Of a stretch of DNA of 64,000 nucleotides, positions 51,445 through 60,398 are shown piece by piece; position 1 is the first letter of the stretch, and each line of letters begins with the position of its first letter. Source of the DNA: Victivallales bacterium (lineage in GTDB: Bacteria > Verrucomicrobiota > Lentisphaeria > Oligosphaerales > Oligosphaeraceae); NCBI GenBank assembly GCA_017554445.1, contig JAFZIJ010000221.1, positions 1 through 64,000 on the forward strand, written 5' to 3'. The notes below the pieces were generated by a model. That model was not told where the DNA came from. It ran no database searches and was given only the letters and a program-made list of their open reading frames with translations. The position numbers and the translations under genes were made by a program.

Positions 51445-51467
51445 AAATAATAATAGAAAGGAGCATC

Positions 51468-52907
51468 ATGCCGAAACATATCCTCTTCCTGTTCACGGAT
51501 CAGCAACGGCGCGATACGATTCATGAATTGGGCAACGCCGATATCCAGACGCCGTCGTTTGACGCGTTGGCGCGGGAATCGACAGTGTTCGACTGCGCCG
51601 TGACGCCGTCGCCTGTCTGCGTTCCGGCCCGCATGTCCATGCTGTCTGGCCAGTATCCCGCACGGACTGGTTGTACAAACAATAACAAGAACTTAGCCTA
51701 TACAGGAAAAGGCGTCTATGATGCTTTGACGAAGGCGGGTTACCAGTCCTGCTGCGTCGGCAAAATGCACCATGTGACGGATTATTATGGCTCCATTGGT
51801 TTCTCGAAGCGCTACACGCAGGAGGAACTGTCCGCCCCGCAGGACGATTACACGCAGTTCATCATGAAGAATTATCCGTACGTCTTTGACTACAATGGCG
51901 TCCGCACGGAGATGTACTACGTGCCGCAAGTTTCGCCGCTTCCGCCGGAAGCGCATCCAACGCAATGGGTTGCAGACAGAAGTCTGGACTATTTGGACAG
52001 CGTTGATCCGTCAAAGCCTGTCTTTTTGATGTCGTCGTTCATCCATCCGCATCCGCCGTTCTGCCCGCCCGCGCCGTGGAACAAATTATATCGCGATGAC
52101 TTGTCGTTGCCGTATGTTCCCGAGCATATAGAGGACTTTGCGGAATTGGTCCACGGCCGTTTCAAACTGGACAACATGGGCGTTTCCGAACGCCAGATCA
52201 TTCTGCTGAAGAACTACTACTACGCGTGCGTCTCCTTCGTAGATTATCAGATCGGTCGTATTATCGCCAAATTGAAGGAGAAAGGCATGTACGACGACAC
52301 GATGATCATCTTCTCGACGGATCACGGCGAACTGCTCGGCGACTACAATTGCATGGGCAAGCGGACAATGGTCGATGCCGCCGCCCATATTCCGTTGATG
52401 ATTCGTCGGCCAGGTGACAAGCCTCATCATTGCAAGGACTTGGTGTCGCTTGTCGATATCGCGCCGACGTTGCTGTCGTATGCGGGCATCCCCTATGATT
52501 CTGCCGAATTCGACGGTCTGGACATGTTTGGAAACCAGAAACATGACGTGGTTTTCTCACAGTACGCGACGCGTAAGAAAGGCGCCTACATGGTCTGCGA
52601 CGGTACGGAGACGGGCGCGGGCAAGCTGGTCTATAACGCGCCAGATGACCGCTATTACTTCTTCGACACGTTCCCAGACGATCGTGACAAATACGAAGAG
52701 CTTAAAGATACGGAACATGTGAAATCGCTGAAGGCCAGATTGGACGCCTATCGCGCAAGCGAAGTGCTCATGGATCCGCATCCTGCCTCCGCTGAAAAGC
52801 AGACCGGTGGAAAAAACAACACGCATTACGCGGGGCGGCTGGACCATGTCATGCGCCATGACGAAGAGGCGGGCCGCATCCCGCCGGGCTATACCATTGA
52901 TTTGTAA
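51468..52907 (+). CDS. Type I sulfatase (Cys-type)
   Basis: 479 residues. N-terminal metal ligands D11 and Q12 (LFTDQQRRDT), the formylglycine motif C51-V-P-A-R (SPVCVPARMSMLSG), HHVTDYYG, IIFSTDHGELLGDY and YKLVYNA-like C-terminal strands. No signal peptide, so cytoplasmic unless exported by another route. The Cys must be oxidised to formylglycine; anaerobes use a radical SAM maturase for this. ATG 51468 has AGAAAGGAG. It follows the Cys-Ala-tail gene by 23 nt. Removes sulfate from glycans, steroids or small molecules. Confidence 0.93.
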   Translation: MPKHILFLFTDQQRRDTIHELGNADIQTPSFDALARESTVFDCAVTPSPVCVPARMSMLSGQYPARTGCTNNNKNLAYTGKGVYDALTKAGYQSCCVGKMHHVTDYYGSIGFSKRYTQEELSAPQDDYTQFIMKNYPYVFDYNGVRTEMYYVPQVSPLPPEAHPTQWVADRSLDYLDSVDPSKPVFLMSSFIHPHPPFCPPAPWNKLYRDDLSLPYVPEHIEDFAELVHGRFKLDNMGVSERQIILLKNYYYACVSFVDYQIGRIIAKLKEKGMYDDTMIIFSTDHGELLGDYNCMGKRTMVDAAAHIPLMIRRPGDKPHHCKDLVSLVDIAPTLLSYAGIPYDSAEFDGLDMFGNQKHDVVFSQYATRKKGAYMVCDGTETGAGKLVYNAPDDRYYFFDTFPDDRDKYEELKDTEHVKSLKARLDAYRASEVLMDPHPASAEKQTGGKNNTHYAGRLDHVMRHDEEAGRIPPGYTIDL

Positions 52908-53010
52908 AGTAACGAAGGCGTCCCGCCTTCACCCGACGGCGGGGACGCCGTCGCTGCACCCGACGGCGGGGACGCCGTCGCTACAAAAGAAGTAACGAAG
53001 GCGTCTCGCC
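52908..53010. repeat. Cluster of REP-like palindromes
   Basis: Four hairpins in 100 bp: GAAGGCG-tcc-CGCCTTC (52914-52930), CGACGGCG-GGGA-CGCCGTCG twice (52934-52953 and 52961-52980, in a 27-bp direct repeat) and GGCG-tct-CGCC (53000-53010). AGTAACGAAGGCGTC occurs at 52908-52922 and again at 52991-53005. Located between the sulfatase and a DUF4091-type gene. Hairpin composition matches extragenic REP elements. Confidence 0.75.
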
Positions 53011-53036
53011 GTCGCTACAAAAAAGGAGCCAGTATT

Positions 53037-55346
53037 ATGAAAAAAAGTTTGCTATGGTGTCTGTTACCGCTAATGGTGTTCGGACAGAACATGTTGCAGA
53101 ACACAAGCTTTGAGGAGAAGGGAGAAAACGGAATGCCCGCGCATTGGGATAAACACTGCACGGGTGGTTCAAAGGCTGGCGTGACGTCAGATGCGCCATA
53201 CAGTGGCCAAGCCTGTGGATACATCACGAAAATCAAAGACGGCCAGAGCCATGTGGCGGCGTTGTGCCAAGGATATCTGCCCGTAGAACCGGAGACGGAA
53301 TATCTGTTGACGGCGATGGCAAAAGGGCAGGGCAGCCTGTTCGGCTATGAATACGGTGAAAAAGATAAATGGCTGAAGTGTTCGCCTAGTGCCATTGTGC
53401 GGAGTGTTGAATGGGTTCCGATTTCCATTCGCTTCAAGACAACAAAAGACACCAAAAAGTTTCAAGTCCGCTTTGAACTTTTTGGTAAAGACACAGAAGG
53501 TGAAGGATGGATTGACGACGTTCGTTTTGGTTTGCCGAAACCGCAGCCAGCCAAGCCTGACAATTTCCACTGTGAATACAATCCGCAGGCGAAGTCGGTG
53601 AAGCTTTCATGGACGCCCGTGGAAGGCATGCGTTACTATATCGCCCGTTCACGGTATCCTGATAACACGGAGGCAAATACTTATGTCGGAAATCTGACAG
53701 GCGGAGAGTATGAGGACAAGGATATTCCGAAGGATTGGGGACGTGCTTTTTACCAACTGACGGCGGCTGATGAATGGCATCAGCGGTCGGACGCGACGGA
53801 TAATCAGGAAGTTGTGCTTCGTCAGCCTGACGAGAAAGGAAACATCATCTTGTGGACGGACAGTGTGATAAACAAATACCGCCGCTATGCGCCGCCGAAA
53901 GAAAATGAAGCGAAGCCGTCGCTGTCAATATCGCTGGCCATCCGTGAAACAGAGGCGAAGCAGATTGTGATTTATGCGGATAAGGCTCCAATTCAAGGAC
54001 TTAACGTTTCTATTTCAGAATTGAAGAATGCCGATGGCGCAGTGGCGGAAAATTTGGAGTTGCGGCTGTTGCAAGTCTGTTATACAATGGTCCGCAAGGC
54101 GACGTGCGATCCGAAATTAAAGCTCAAGCCCGGTCTGTATGCGGATGCCTTGCCACCGCTTCAAGGCGCCATTGATGTACCGGTGGAAGCGACGCAATCC
54201 ATTTGGGTGCAGGCAGAAACGAAGGCTGGTTGCAAGCCCGGAAAATATACAGGAACGGTGACGGTCACAGATAAAAACGGTTACAAAATGGAAATTCCAC
54301 TGTCGGTGGAAGTCTATGATTTTGAATTACCTGTGACGCCGACCTTCAAAAGCGCCGTGGCCGTTTGGCCGTCTGGAATTGAAAAAGGCTTTGATTTGAA
54401 GCCGAATACGCCTGAATGGCAGGCGATGAGAGACAAATACTATTGGTTTATGGCGGATCGTCGTTTTGGTTCGGGCAATTTGCCGTATCCGATCCGTTCC
54501 GAAGAGGCCAAGAAGTTCTTGAACGATCCGCGTGTGGCGACCTTCCAGATTCCCAGCGGCTGGGGGAAGAATCTGAATTTGGAAAGTCTGAAAGAAGATA
54601 CGGCCTATCTGCGCGAAAACGGCTGGCTGGACAAAGGCTATGTGTATTGTTTCGACGAACCAAGCAAGTCGCAATATGATCATGTCGTGGAACTTGCGGA
54701 AAAAGTCCATTCAATTGGAAAGGACGTGCAGTTCCTGATGACGGTTCAGCCGGAGGACAAGCTGTTGGATCACGTTGACATCTGGGTTCCGCTTCTGAAC
54801 TACATCAATTTCGACAAACTGTATGCGCGCCGCAAGGCCGGACAGCATATTTGGTGGTACACCTGCTGCTGGCCGAAAGCTCCGTATCCGACATGGCTGA
54901 TTGACGATTGCGGCATGTCCCATCGCGTTTATTCATGGCTATTTGTGAAATACGGCATCGAAGGCATGCTGTATTGGTGTGTCGATGTCTATACCATGTA
55001 TAGAAACGGCGCCTACCAGCCTGAATGCAAAGTTTGGGAAGAGGCTGAAATGTTTCCGGGCGCCAATGGCGATGGCTTCCTGACGTATCCCGGCAAGCAG
55101 GTCGGCATTGACGGTCCTGTGACAAGCATCCGCCTGGAGATTCTGCGTGACGGCAATGAAGACATTGAATATTTCAACATCTATCGTAATCTGTTGGGCA
55201 ACGATTTGGATGCGGAACGTCAAGTTCAGAATATAATTGCTCCTGTGGCCGTTGATTTGACGCATTGGGATCATGATCCGAAGATGCTGGAAGCCCAGCG
55301 TGACGCGTTGGCGCGGAAAATAATGGTACTGAAAAATAATAAATAA
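53037..55346 (+). CDS. Secreted DUF4091/GH123-like glycosidase-type protein
   Basis: 769 residues. Signal peptide (MKKSLLWCLLPLMVFGQ), an N-terminal jelly-roll (~20-165, NMLQNTSFEEKGENGMPAHW, start of CBM_4_9-like domains), a fibronectin-like domain (~175-260) and a beta-sandwich. The C-terminal TIM barrel has YCFDEPSKSQYD, LMTVQPEDKL and GDGFLTYPG...SIRLEILRDGNEDIEYF, a hallmark of DUF4091. GH123 relatives cleave N-acetylgalactosamine from glycolipids. Activity is inferred from fold. AAAAGGAG before ATG 53037. Confidence 0.85.
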   Translation: MKKSLLWCLLPLMVFGQNMLQNTSFEEKGENGMPAHWDKHCTGGSKAGVTSDAPYSGQACGYITKIKDGQSHVAALCQGYLPVEPETEYLLTAMAKGQGSLFGYEYGEKDKWLKCSPSAIVRSVEWVPISIRFKTTKDTKKFQVRFELFGKDTEGEGWIDDVRFGLPKPQPAKPDNFHCEYNPQAKSVKLSWTPVEGMRYYIARSRYPDNTEANTYVGNLTGGEYEDKDIPKDWGRAFYQLTAADEWHQRSDATDNQEVVLRQPDEKGNIILWTDSVINKYRRYAPPKENEAKPSLSISLAIRETEAKQIVIYADKAPIQGLNVSISELKNADGAVAENLELRLLQVCYTMVRKATCDPKLKLKPGLYADALPPLQGAIDVPVEATQSIWVQAETKAGCKPGKYTGTVTVTDKNGYKMEIPLSVEVYDFELPVTPTFKSAVAVWPSGIEKGFDLKPNTPEWQAMRDKYYWFMADRRFGSGNLPYPIRSEEAKKFLNDPRVATFQIPSGWGKNLNLESLKEDTAYLRENGWLDKGYVYCFDEPSKSQYDHVVELAEKVHSIGKDVQFLMTVQPEDKLLDHVDIWVPLLNYINFDKLYARRKAGQHIWWYTCCWPKAPYPTWLIDDCGMSHRVYSWLFVKYGIEGMLYWCVDVYTMYRNGAYQPECKVWEEAEMFPGANGDGFLTYPGKQVGIDGPVTSIRLEILRDGNEDIEYFNIYRNLLGNDLDAERQVQNIIAPVAVDLTHWDHDPKMLEAQRDALARKIMVLKNNK

Positions 55347-55347
55347 T

Positions 55348-55379
55348 CTAGGATTCTAGAATTCTAGCATTCTAGAGAA
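55348..55379. repeat. Octanucleotide tandem array, unit CTAGNATT
   Basis: Four units: CTAGGATT, CTAGAATT, CTAGCATT, CTAGAGAA. The CTAG core is invariant. The array starts 1 nt after the upstream stop codon and lies before the beta-helix gene. Confidence 0.75.
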
Positions 55380-55391
55380 TTTGGAACTTAA

Positions 55392-57344
55392 ATGAAATTT
55401 TGCAAATTATGGTTTCTGGCAATGGGCGCCATGGCCGTCATGGCGCAGGATGGCGAACAGATGCTACAGGAGCGGCTGGAGCGCAATCCCGCCTGGAAAC
55501 GCGCTCAGCAAACGCCTGCATACGATAAACTTGCGCCTTCTGGCTTCGTGCTAGACGAAGCGGAGAAGGCGCGGCAGCGTACGGCAGGCGAAGAGCTGAA
55601 GAAGCAAGTTGCCGCCGCCATCGCGGAAGGCCAGAAGGAATTTCACGTGAAACATGGCGAATATCGCTTCGCCGACAACAGCGGATGGCATTTCGACCGC
55701 GTGCAGAATTTCACATTGGACGGGCAGGGCAGTACATTTTGGTTTGAACGGCCTATGTCCAAAATCGCCGACAACCCGCAAAGTTTCCTGTTCACAAACT
55801 GCAAGGGCATGGTTTTGAAGAATTTCCAGATTGATTTCGACCTGCCGGTCTATATCCAGGGGACGATTCTTTCCATTGCTGACGACTATAGAAGCCTTGA
55901 AATGCAGATTGACGCCGACTGGCCGAAATCGGGCATGGGCGGCGGACAGTTTACGCTCTATACGCCTGAAGGCGAATACATTCAGCAAAATACACTGATT
56001 CACGACGGCGCGACGTTGCATGACGGCGACAAATTGACCGTTAAATTGAATCCGTCGCAACTGGCTCCGTATTTCACGAAGAACGCAAAGACAGAGGCCC
56101 GCGGGATGTTTGGAAAAGTCTCCGTAGGCACGTTGATTGCGTTGAATTTCCGCCGTGGCTTCACAATACATGTAAATGGTTGTGAAAACATGACATTCGA
56201 GAACATCGATGTCTGGCAGTCACAGGGCATGGGCATTCTGGAAAACGGCGGTGTTGGCGGCAATAAGTTCTTGAATATGCGGTTGATACGCAAGCCTGGA
56301 ACTCGACGCATCCATTATGGGACGGCCGACCATTTCCATTCCAACTGTGTGACGCATGGCGCGTTGGTGGAGAATTGCGAGTTCGCCCATACCTCTGATG
56401 ACAATTTGAATCTGCATGGCAACTGGCGGTATTGCTGGAAACAGCTGTCGCCGACGACGATCATCGTCGGTGCTCCGAAGCCACCTGTGGCGGGCAGGGA
56501 ATTCACGTTGCATCGCATCGGCAAATTGGAACAGGTTTCGTTTTCCAAAGTCGTTGATGTGAAACCATTAACGGATGAGGCGTTGCTGAAGGAAATCGCC
56601 GACATGAAGCCGCAGGCGAATGAGCGGATCGCATGGCGCAGGCAGGGACAGCTGTATGTCGTGGAGCTTGGGGAAGCGGTCGATTTGCCCGCCGAACAAC
56701 TTTTGGTGGATACGCATGTGGATAATTCCGAAGGATTTGTGATTCGTGGTTGCTATTTCCACGATTCGCGTTCAAGAGGAGTTTTGCTGACGGGCGTTGG
56801 CGGCGGTCTCTTGGAGAACAATGTTTGGAAGAATGTCTATTCGGGCATCAGTGTCTATGAAGAATCATGGGGCTATGCGGAGGGCGCGATTCCGCAGAAC
56901 GTGAAAATCATCGGCAACACGCTGATCCGTTGCGGCGGCATCGAAACGGGGCTTGTGCCGCGCGATACGGCGCAGGGCGTGTGGGACGATTCCGTTATCC
57001 GTGATGTGGAAATCCGCGACAATCTGATCATGGAAGGCAGCTTCATCCACATTATGTATGCGGATGGTGTAACCGTCAGCGGCAACGTGTTTTGGAATCC
57101 GTTGCGCACCGAACGCAGGACAGGCGATTTTTCTGGTACGAAAAACATGTTTGGCCATCCGCAATATCTTGGAATGGAACGTCATGGCGCGGTTTTCGTA
57201 ACCGCCAGCAAGCATGTTGATGTGGCAGGAAACAAAATCTATCTTGTCACGCCAGGCGACATGGATGCTGTCCAGCTCGGCAAATTCGCCGATGAGAAGA
57301 CGATACGGTGTGAGCGGAATGAAGTAATACGTGTAGGGGAGTGA
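55392..57344 (+). CDS. Secreted right-handed beta-helix protein, GH110-like
   Basis: 650 residues. Signal peptide (MKFCKLWFLAMGAMAVMAQ), a helical linker, then a parallel beta-helix with repeated rungs. The section THGALVENCEFAHTSDDNLNLHGNW matches the DD-x-N-x-HG motif of GH110 alpha-1,3-galactosidases. Later rungs (GFVIRGCYFHDSRSRGVLLTG) complete the helix. The likely role is removal of terminal galactose from host or algal glycans; motif evidence only. It follows the DUF4091 gene and is likely in the same operon as the sulfatase. Confidence 0.8.
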   Translation: MKFCKLWFLAMGAMAVMAQDGEQMLQERLERNPAWKRAQQTPAYDKLAPSGFVLDEAEKARQRTAGEELKKQVAAAIAEGQKEFHVKHGEYRFADNSGWHFDRVQNFTLDGQGSTFWFERPMSKIADNPQSFLFTNCKGMVLKNFQIDFDLPVYIQGTILSIADDYRSLEMQIDADWPKSGMGGGQFTLYTPEGEYIQQNTLIHDGATLHDGDKLTVKLNPSQLAPYFTKNAKTEARGMFGKVSVGTLIALNFRRGFTIHVNGCENMTFENIDVWQSQGMGILENGGVGGNKFLNMRLIRKPGTRRIHYGTADHFHSNCVTHGALVENCEFAHTSDDNLNLHGNWRYCWKQLSPTTIIVGAPKPPVAGREFTLHRIGKLEQVSFSKVVDVKPLTDEALLKEIADMKPQANERIAWRRQGQLYVVELGEAVDLPAEQLLVDTHVDNSEGFVIRGCYFHDSRSRGVLLTGVGGGLLENNVWKNVYSGISVYEESWGYAEGAIPQNVKIIGNTLIRCGGIETGLVPRDTAQGVWDDSVIRDVEIRDNLIMEGSFIHIMYADGVTVSGNVFWNPLRTERRTGDFSGTKNMFGHPQYLGMERHGAVFVTASKHVDVAGNKIYLVTPGDMDAVQLGKFADEKTIRCERNEVIRVGE

Positions 57345-57393
57345 TAAAGAGGTATGCCTTTGCTTTAAGCTCCGCGTAAGCGGCTTGGCTTTT

Positions 57394-57528
57394 GCTTTCA
57401 GTTTTCGGCTTTTTGCTTTCAGCTTTCGGCTTTTTGCTTTCAGCTTTCGGCTTTTGGCTTTTGGCTTTCAGCTTTTGGCTTTCAGCTCCATTCTGCCTTT
57501 GCTTTCAGCTTTTAGCTTTTGGCTTTTA
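57394..57528. repeat. Large heptanucleotide tandem array, unit GCTTTNN
   Basis: About 18 consecutive 7-nt units (GCTTTCA, GCTTTCG, GCTTTTT, GCTTTTG, GCTTTTA). GCTTT is invariant in almost all; the last two bases vary; one stretch near 57485-57500 is diverged. Lies between convergent genes and just before a terminator. Confidence 0.93.
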
Positions 57529-57535
57529 GCTAGAC

Positions 57536-57576
57536 AAACAAGCCTCGCAGTAGTTTTTCTACCGCGGGGCTTGTTT
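57536..57576. terminator. Bidirectional intrinsic terminator
   Basis: Arms AAACAAGCC (57536-57544) and GGCTTGTTT (57568-57576), with an inner GCAGTAG/CTACCGC stem over a TTTTT loop. Located between the beta-helix gene (+) and the PpiD-like gene (-). Confidence 0.85.
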
Positions 57577-57599
57577 ATCTTTAAAATAAACGGCTGGAA

Positions 57600-60341
57600 T
57601 TACTTCTGGCGGATCAGGCCTTCAACCAATTCCGTATTGGATTCCGCCTCCAGTTGTTCGTAGTATTCAGCCAGTTTGCGACCTTTCTTGCGATTGCCAA
57701 GGCTGGTCTTGATCTGCTCGGCAAGACGCTTGGAATCGTCGTCGGTCTTCAGTTCACGCTTGTCAAGATAAACCAATTCATAGCCGGTATAGGTCTTGAC
57801 AGGCTCCAATACCGTGCCGACCTTGCCGTGATGCAACGCCTTCAGAAGACCCATCTTGTCTTTTGCATGCAATTCATGGTTCTGCTGGACGCCCGTGAAA
57901 TCAAAAGCATCCTTGACAGGCTTGAAGAAATCTTTGTCACCTGCGGCTTTGTCCAACGGCGTGCCGGAGGCCAGTTCCTTGTTGATGGCAGCGGCCTTCT
58001 CTTCAGCCGTCTTCTTGGCGGCGGCCAAGGCAGTCTCCTTCTTATATAGGTTCTTCAGGCGGGTGAAGGAATCCGGATCTTCAGCGGACGGGATGGCCAA
58101 ATAAGACGGTTTCACGTCCTTTAGGCAAGCGACATAGCTTGCGTTCTGTCCGGCCACCATGTACGTGCAGGGATTTTCGGGCGTGCGGCTGAACAGAAGG
58201 TTCATCAACTGCGTCTCACGACCAAAGCCCGGGATAGAGGCATTTCTCTGAGAGCTCGGCAGATCAATGATTTCCGCATCTGGAACACCGGCGGCAACCA
58301 GTTCTTCAAAGACTTCGACCAACGCCTTCTTTGCGGCTCCGGCCTTGTCGTTCTGATCACAGGCTTCCGTAAATCTCGTGGAGAACGCATGGGCGGCGTC
58401 CGCCGCCAGATTCTTCGTCTTTTCAGCGGTGATGGATTTCACCAGTTCAGCCTGAACGACAGGATCTTCAAACGTCTTGCCCATGTCTTTTTCAATCAGT
58501 TTGACGACCATCAGGGAGTCCTTGGTCTCCAATATGCCGCTCACTTGGTTCTCTTCCATGTCCAAAACAGTCTTGGCGATGTTTTCGTCGAGAGTCGTGA
58601 CATCGATCAGACCCGTGTCACCCTGTTTGCTTTTCGTCACGACATCTTCGGAATATTCCGCAACGAGTTCCGTGAATTCCTTTCCTTCCTTCAATTTGCC
58701 GAGCATTTCGGTCAGCTTCGCCTTCTTGGCGGCATTCGCTTCTGCGTTATCGGCTTCCAGGTTGACGCTGATCTTGTTCATGCGGACCTGCTTCTTTTCG
58801 AATTCGGCCTTGCGGGTTTCATATTCGGCCTTCTTCTCGGCTTCGGTGATTTCGAAACGGCCTTCGAACGTCACGGGCTTGAAGGCGACGATCTTCGCAC
58901 TGCGGAGCTCTTCCTTGAAGAACGGCATGACGTTGTCGCTGAGGAATTCCTGATACTTCGTGTATTCGGCCATCATGGCCTCTTCGTCCAACTTCTTCGC
59001 TTCAAGCTCTTTCTGGAAGGGGCCAATCAGATCCCAAACGCTTTCGAGACCCGCCACTTTATCTTTATAGGGGGCGATATTTTCGTTGAACCAAGCCATA
59101 GCTTTTTCGCCGATCAGCTTGTCGGAAATCTTCGCCTTGATTTCGTCATTGACAGCCGCGGGCATCTCGCCGGGCTTCTGCTCTTTCAAGACAGCGACAT
59201 TGTACGCACCGACTGAAGAGACGCATTTGGTTGCCGTACCAATCTGATTCAATGCACGGATGGCACGAGCCAAAGACGTCAAGTTACCAGTCATGCCAGG
59301 TATTTCGCGATCCGTCGTGATGAATCCAGTCGTGACGGTCTTTGCACCCGCTTCTGCGGCCAATTTCTGGAAACGGTCGATGGTCTGCTCCGGCGTCTCG
59401 CCTGCGGGTTTGGCGTTGATCTTGTCTGACAGTTCGTCCATTTTCTGCCGACCGATTTCCGTCGCCTTCCTGCGGTTTAATATCGTTTTGATGGCTTCTT
59501 TCACATCATCGAATTTTTTATCCTTATAAATTGTATTCTTGCCATTTTCGAAGAGGGTTTTCATTTCGTCTTCCGATGGCTCGATCTGAGCTTTCAGGTT
59601 GGCGTTCGCCTGGATGTCGGCGATAGAAATTGTTGCGACAACGGCCGACTTCTGGTCGTCGAGCGTCAGTTCGCCCTTGCGGGTTTCGAAGAATTTCGTG
59701 ATTTCCTCCTCCGCCGGGGCGGAATCCTTCGCGAGATCCATCAGGAATTCATGCTGGCTAATCGTGTATTGTTCAAGATATTCGTTGATTTCATCGTCCG
59801 TCACTTCAACGCCTTCGACAGCTTTTTCTTCCAGACGTTCGATGATAAGGTTTTCCTTGATGATTTCATCAAGGTCACCGCCGCTCATGCGGTTCGGAAT
59901 CATGTAGTTGTTGACGAAATCAAGATAGCGCTGCTTGGAGAAATTCTCCTTTCCGCCGAAGATCGGCTGAGACTGGATCGCTTCCAGAAGTTCGGCATCC
60001 GACACTTTGTCCAGACCAAGTTCGTGGGCTTTGTGGAGGGCGCGCATGCGCTGAAGAGCCAATTGCAGCAGCTGTGAATCGCTACTGTTACGGCCGAGCG
60101 ACATGCCCGTGCGCAAAACGTAGCCGACATCGGCTCTGCGCATCTGCTCCATGGTCTCCTTGGACTTCAGTGTTTTGCCGTACATTTTGCCGAAAGATTT
60201 CAGCCCGGGCTCGCGATAGCCGCAGCTGTCCATGCCGCCGCCCAGCGAGAAAACGAAAATGACACTGATGATAATTCCGAGCACGATGTAGGTCTTGCGG
60301 CCGTGCTTCTCAAAATAACGGTTGAAGCTACTGATGATCAT
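57600..60341 (-). CDS. PpiD/SurA-like membrane-anchored peptidyl-prolyl isomerase
   Basis: 913 residues. N-terminal helix (KTYIVLGIIISVIFVFSL, ~15-32) anchors it. A SurA-N-like helical chaperone region follows (residues ~85-300 with QPIFGGKENFSKQRYLDFVN). A parvulin PPIC domain (~520-645) has QVRMNKISVNLEADNAE and EFTELVAEYSEDVVTKSKQGDTGLIDV. It is longer than E. coli PpiD (~620), with extra charged helical blocks and a second half-domain at the C-terminus. Role: folding of exported proteins at the inner membrane. No ribosome-site conflict; ATG 60341. Confidence 0.88.
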   Translation of the reverse strand: MIISSFNRYFEKHGRKTYIVLGIIISVIFVFSLGGGMDSCGYREPGLKSFGKMYGKTLKSKETMEQMRRADVGYVLRTGMSLGRNSSDSQLLQLALQRMRALHKAHELGLDKVSDAELLEAIQSQPIFGGKENFSKQRYLDFVNNYMIPNRMSGGDLDEIIKENLIIERLEEKAVEGVEVTDDEINEYLEQYTISQHEFLMDLAKDSAPAEEEITKFFETRKGELTLDDQKSAVVATISIADIQANANLKAQIEPSEDEMKTLFENGKNTIYKDKKFDDVKEAIKTILNRRKATEIGRQKMDELSDKINAKPAGETPEQTIDRFQKLAAEAGAKTVTTGFITTDREIPGMTGNLTSLARAIRALNQIGTATKCVSSVGAYNVAVLKEQKPGEMPAAVNDEIKAKISDKLIGEKAMAWFNENIAPYKDKVAGLESVWDLIGPFQKELEAKKLDEEAMMAEYTKYQEFLSDNVMPFFKEELRSAKIVAFKPVTFEGRFEITEAEKKAEYETRKAEFEKKQVRMNKISVNLEADNAEANAAKKAKLTEMLGKLKEGKEFTELVAEYSEDVVTKSKQGDTGLIDVTTLDENIAKTVLDMEENQVSGILETKDSLMVVKLIEKDMGKTFEDPVVQAELVKSITAEKTKNLAADAAHAFSTRFTEACDQNDKAGAAKKALVEVFEELVAAGVPDAEIIDLPSSQRNASIPGFGRETQLMNLLFSRTPENPCTYMVAGQNASYVACLKDVKPSYLAIPSAEDPDSFTRLKNLYKKETALAAAKKTAEEKAAAINKELASGTPLDKAAGDKDFFKPVKDAFDFTGVQQNHELHAKDKMGLLKALHHGKVGTVLEPVKTYTGYELVYLDKRELKTDDDSKRLAEQIKTSLGNRKKGRKLAEYYEQLEAESNTELVEGLIRQK

Positions 60342-60398
60342 GTGAGAATCCTTGTCTATAGAGTCAAATTTCTTTGTTTTCCTTAAATAATGAAGCCG

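Noticed and set aside
49034-52907. Toxin-antitoxin or phage-defence reading of the radical SAM/Cys-Ala region
   Set aside because: No nuclease, reverse transcriptase, TIR or other effector domain is present; nearby genes are exported glycan enzymes.
57385-57663. Phe/Leu-rich open frame over the GCTTTNN array
   Set aside because: The repeat itself generates the frame; it lacks a ribosome site and overlaps a terminator.
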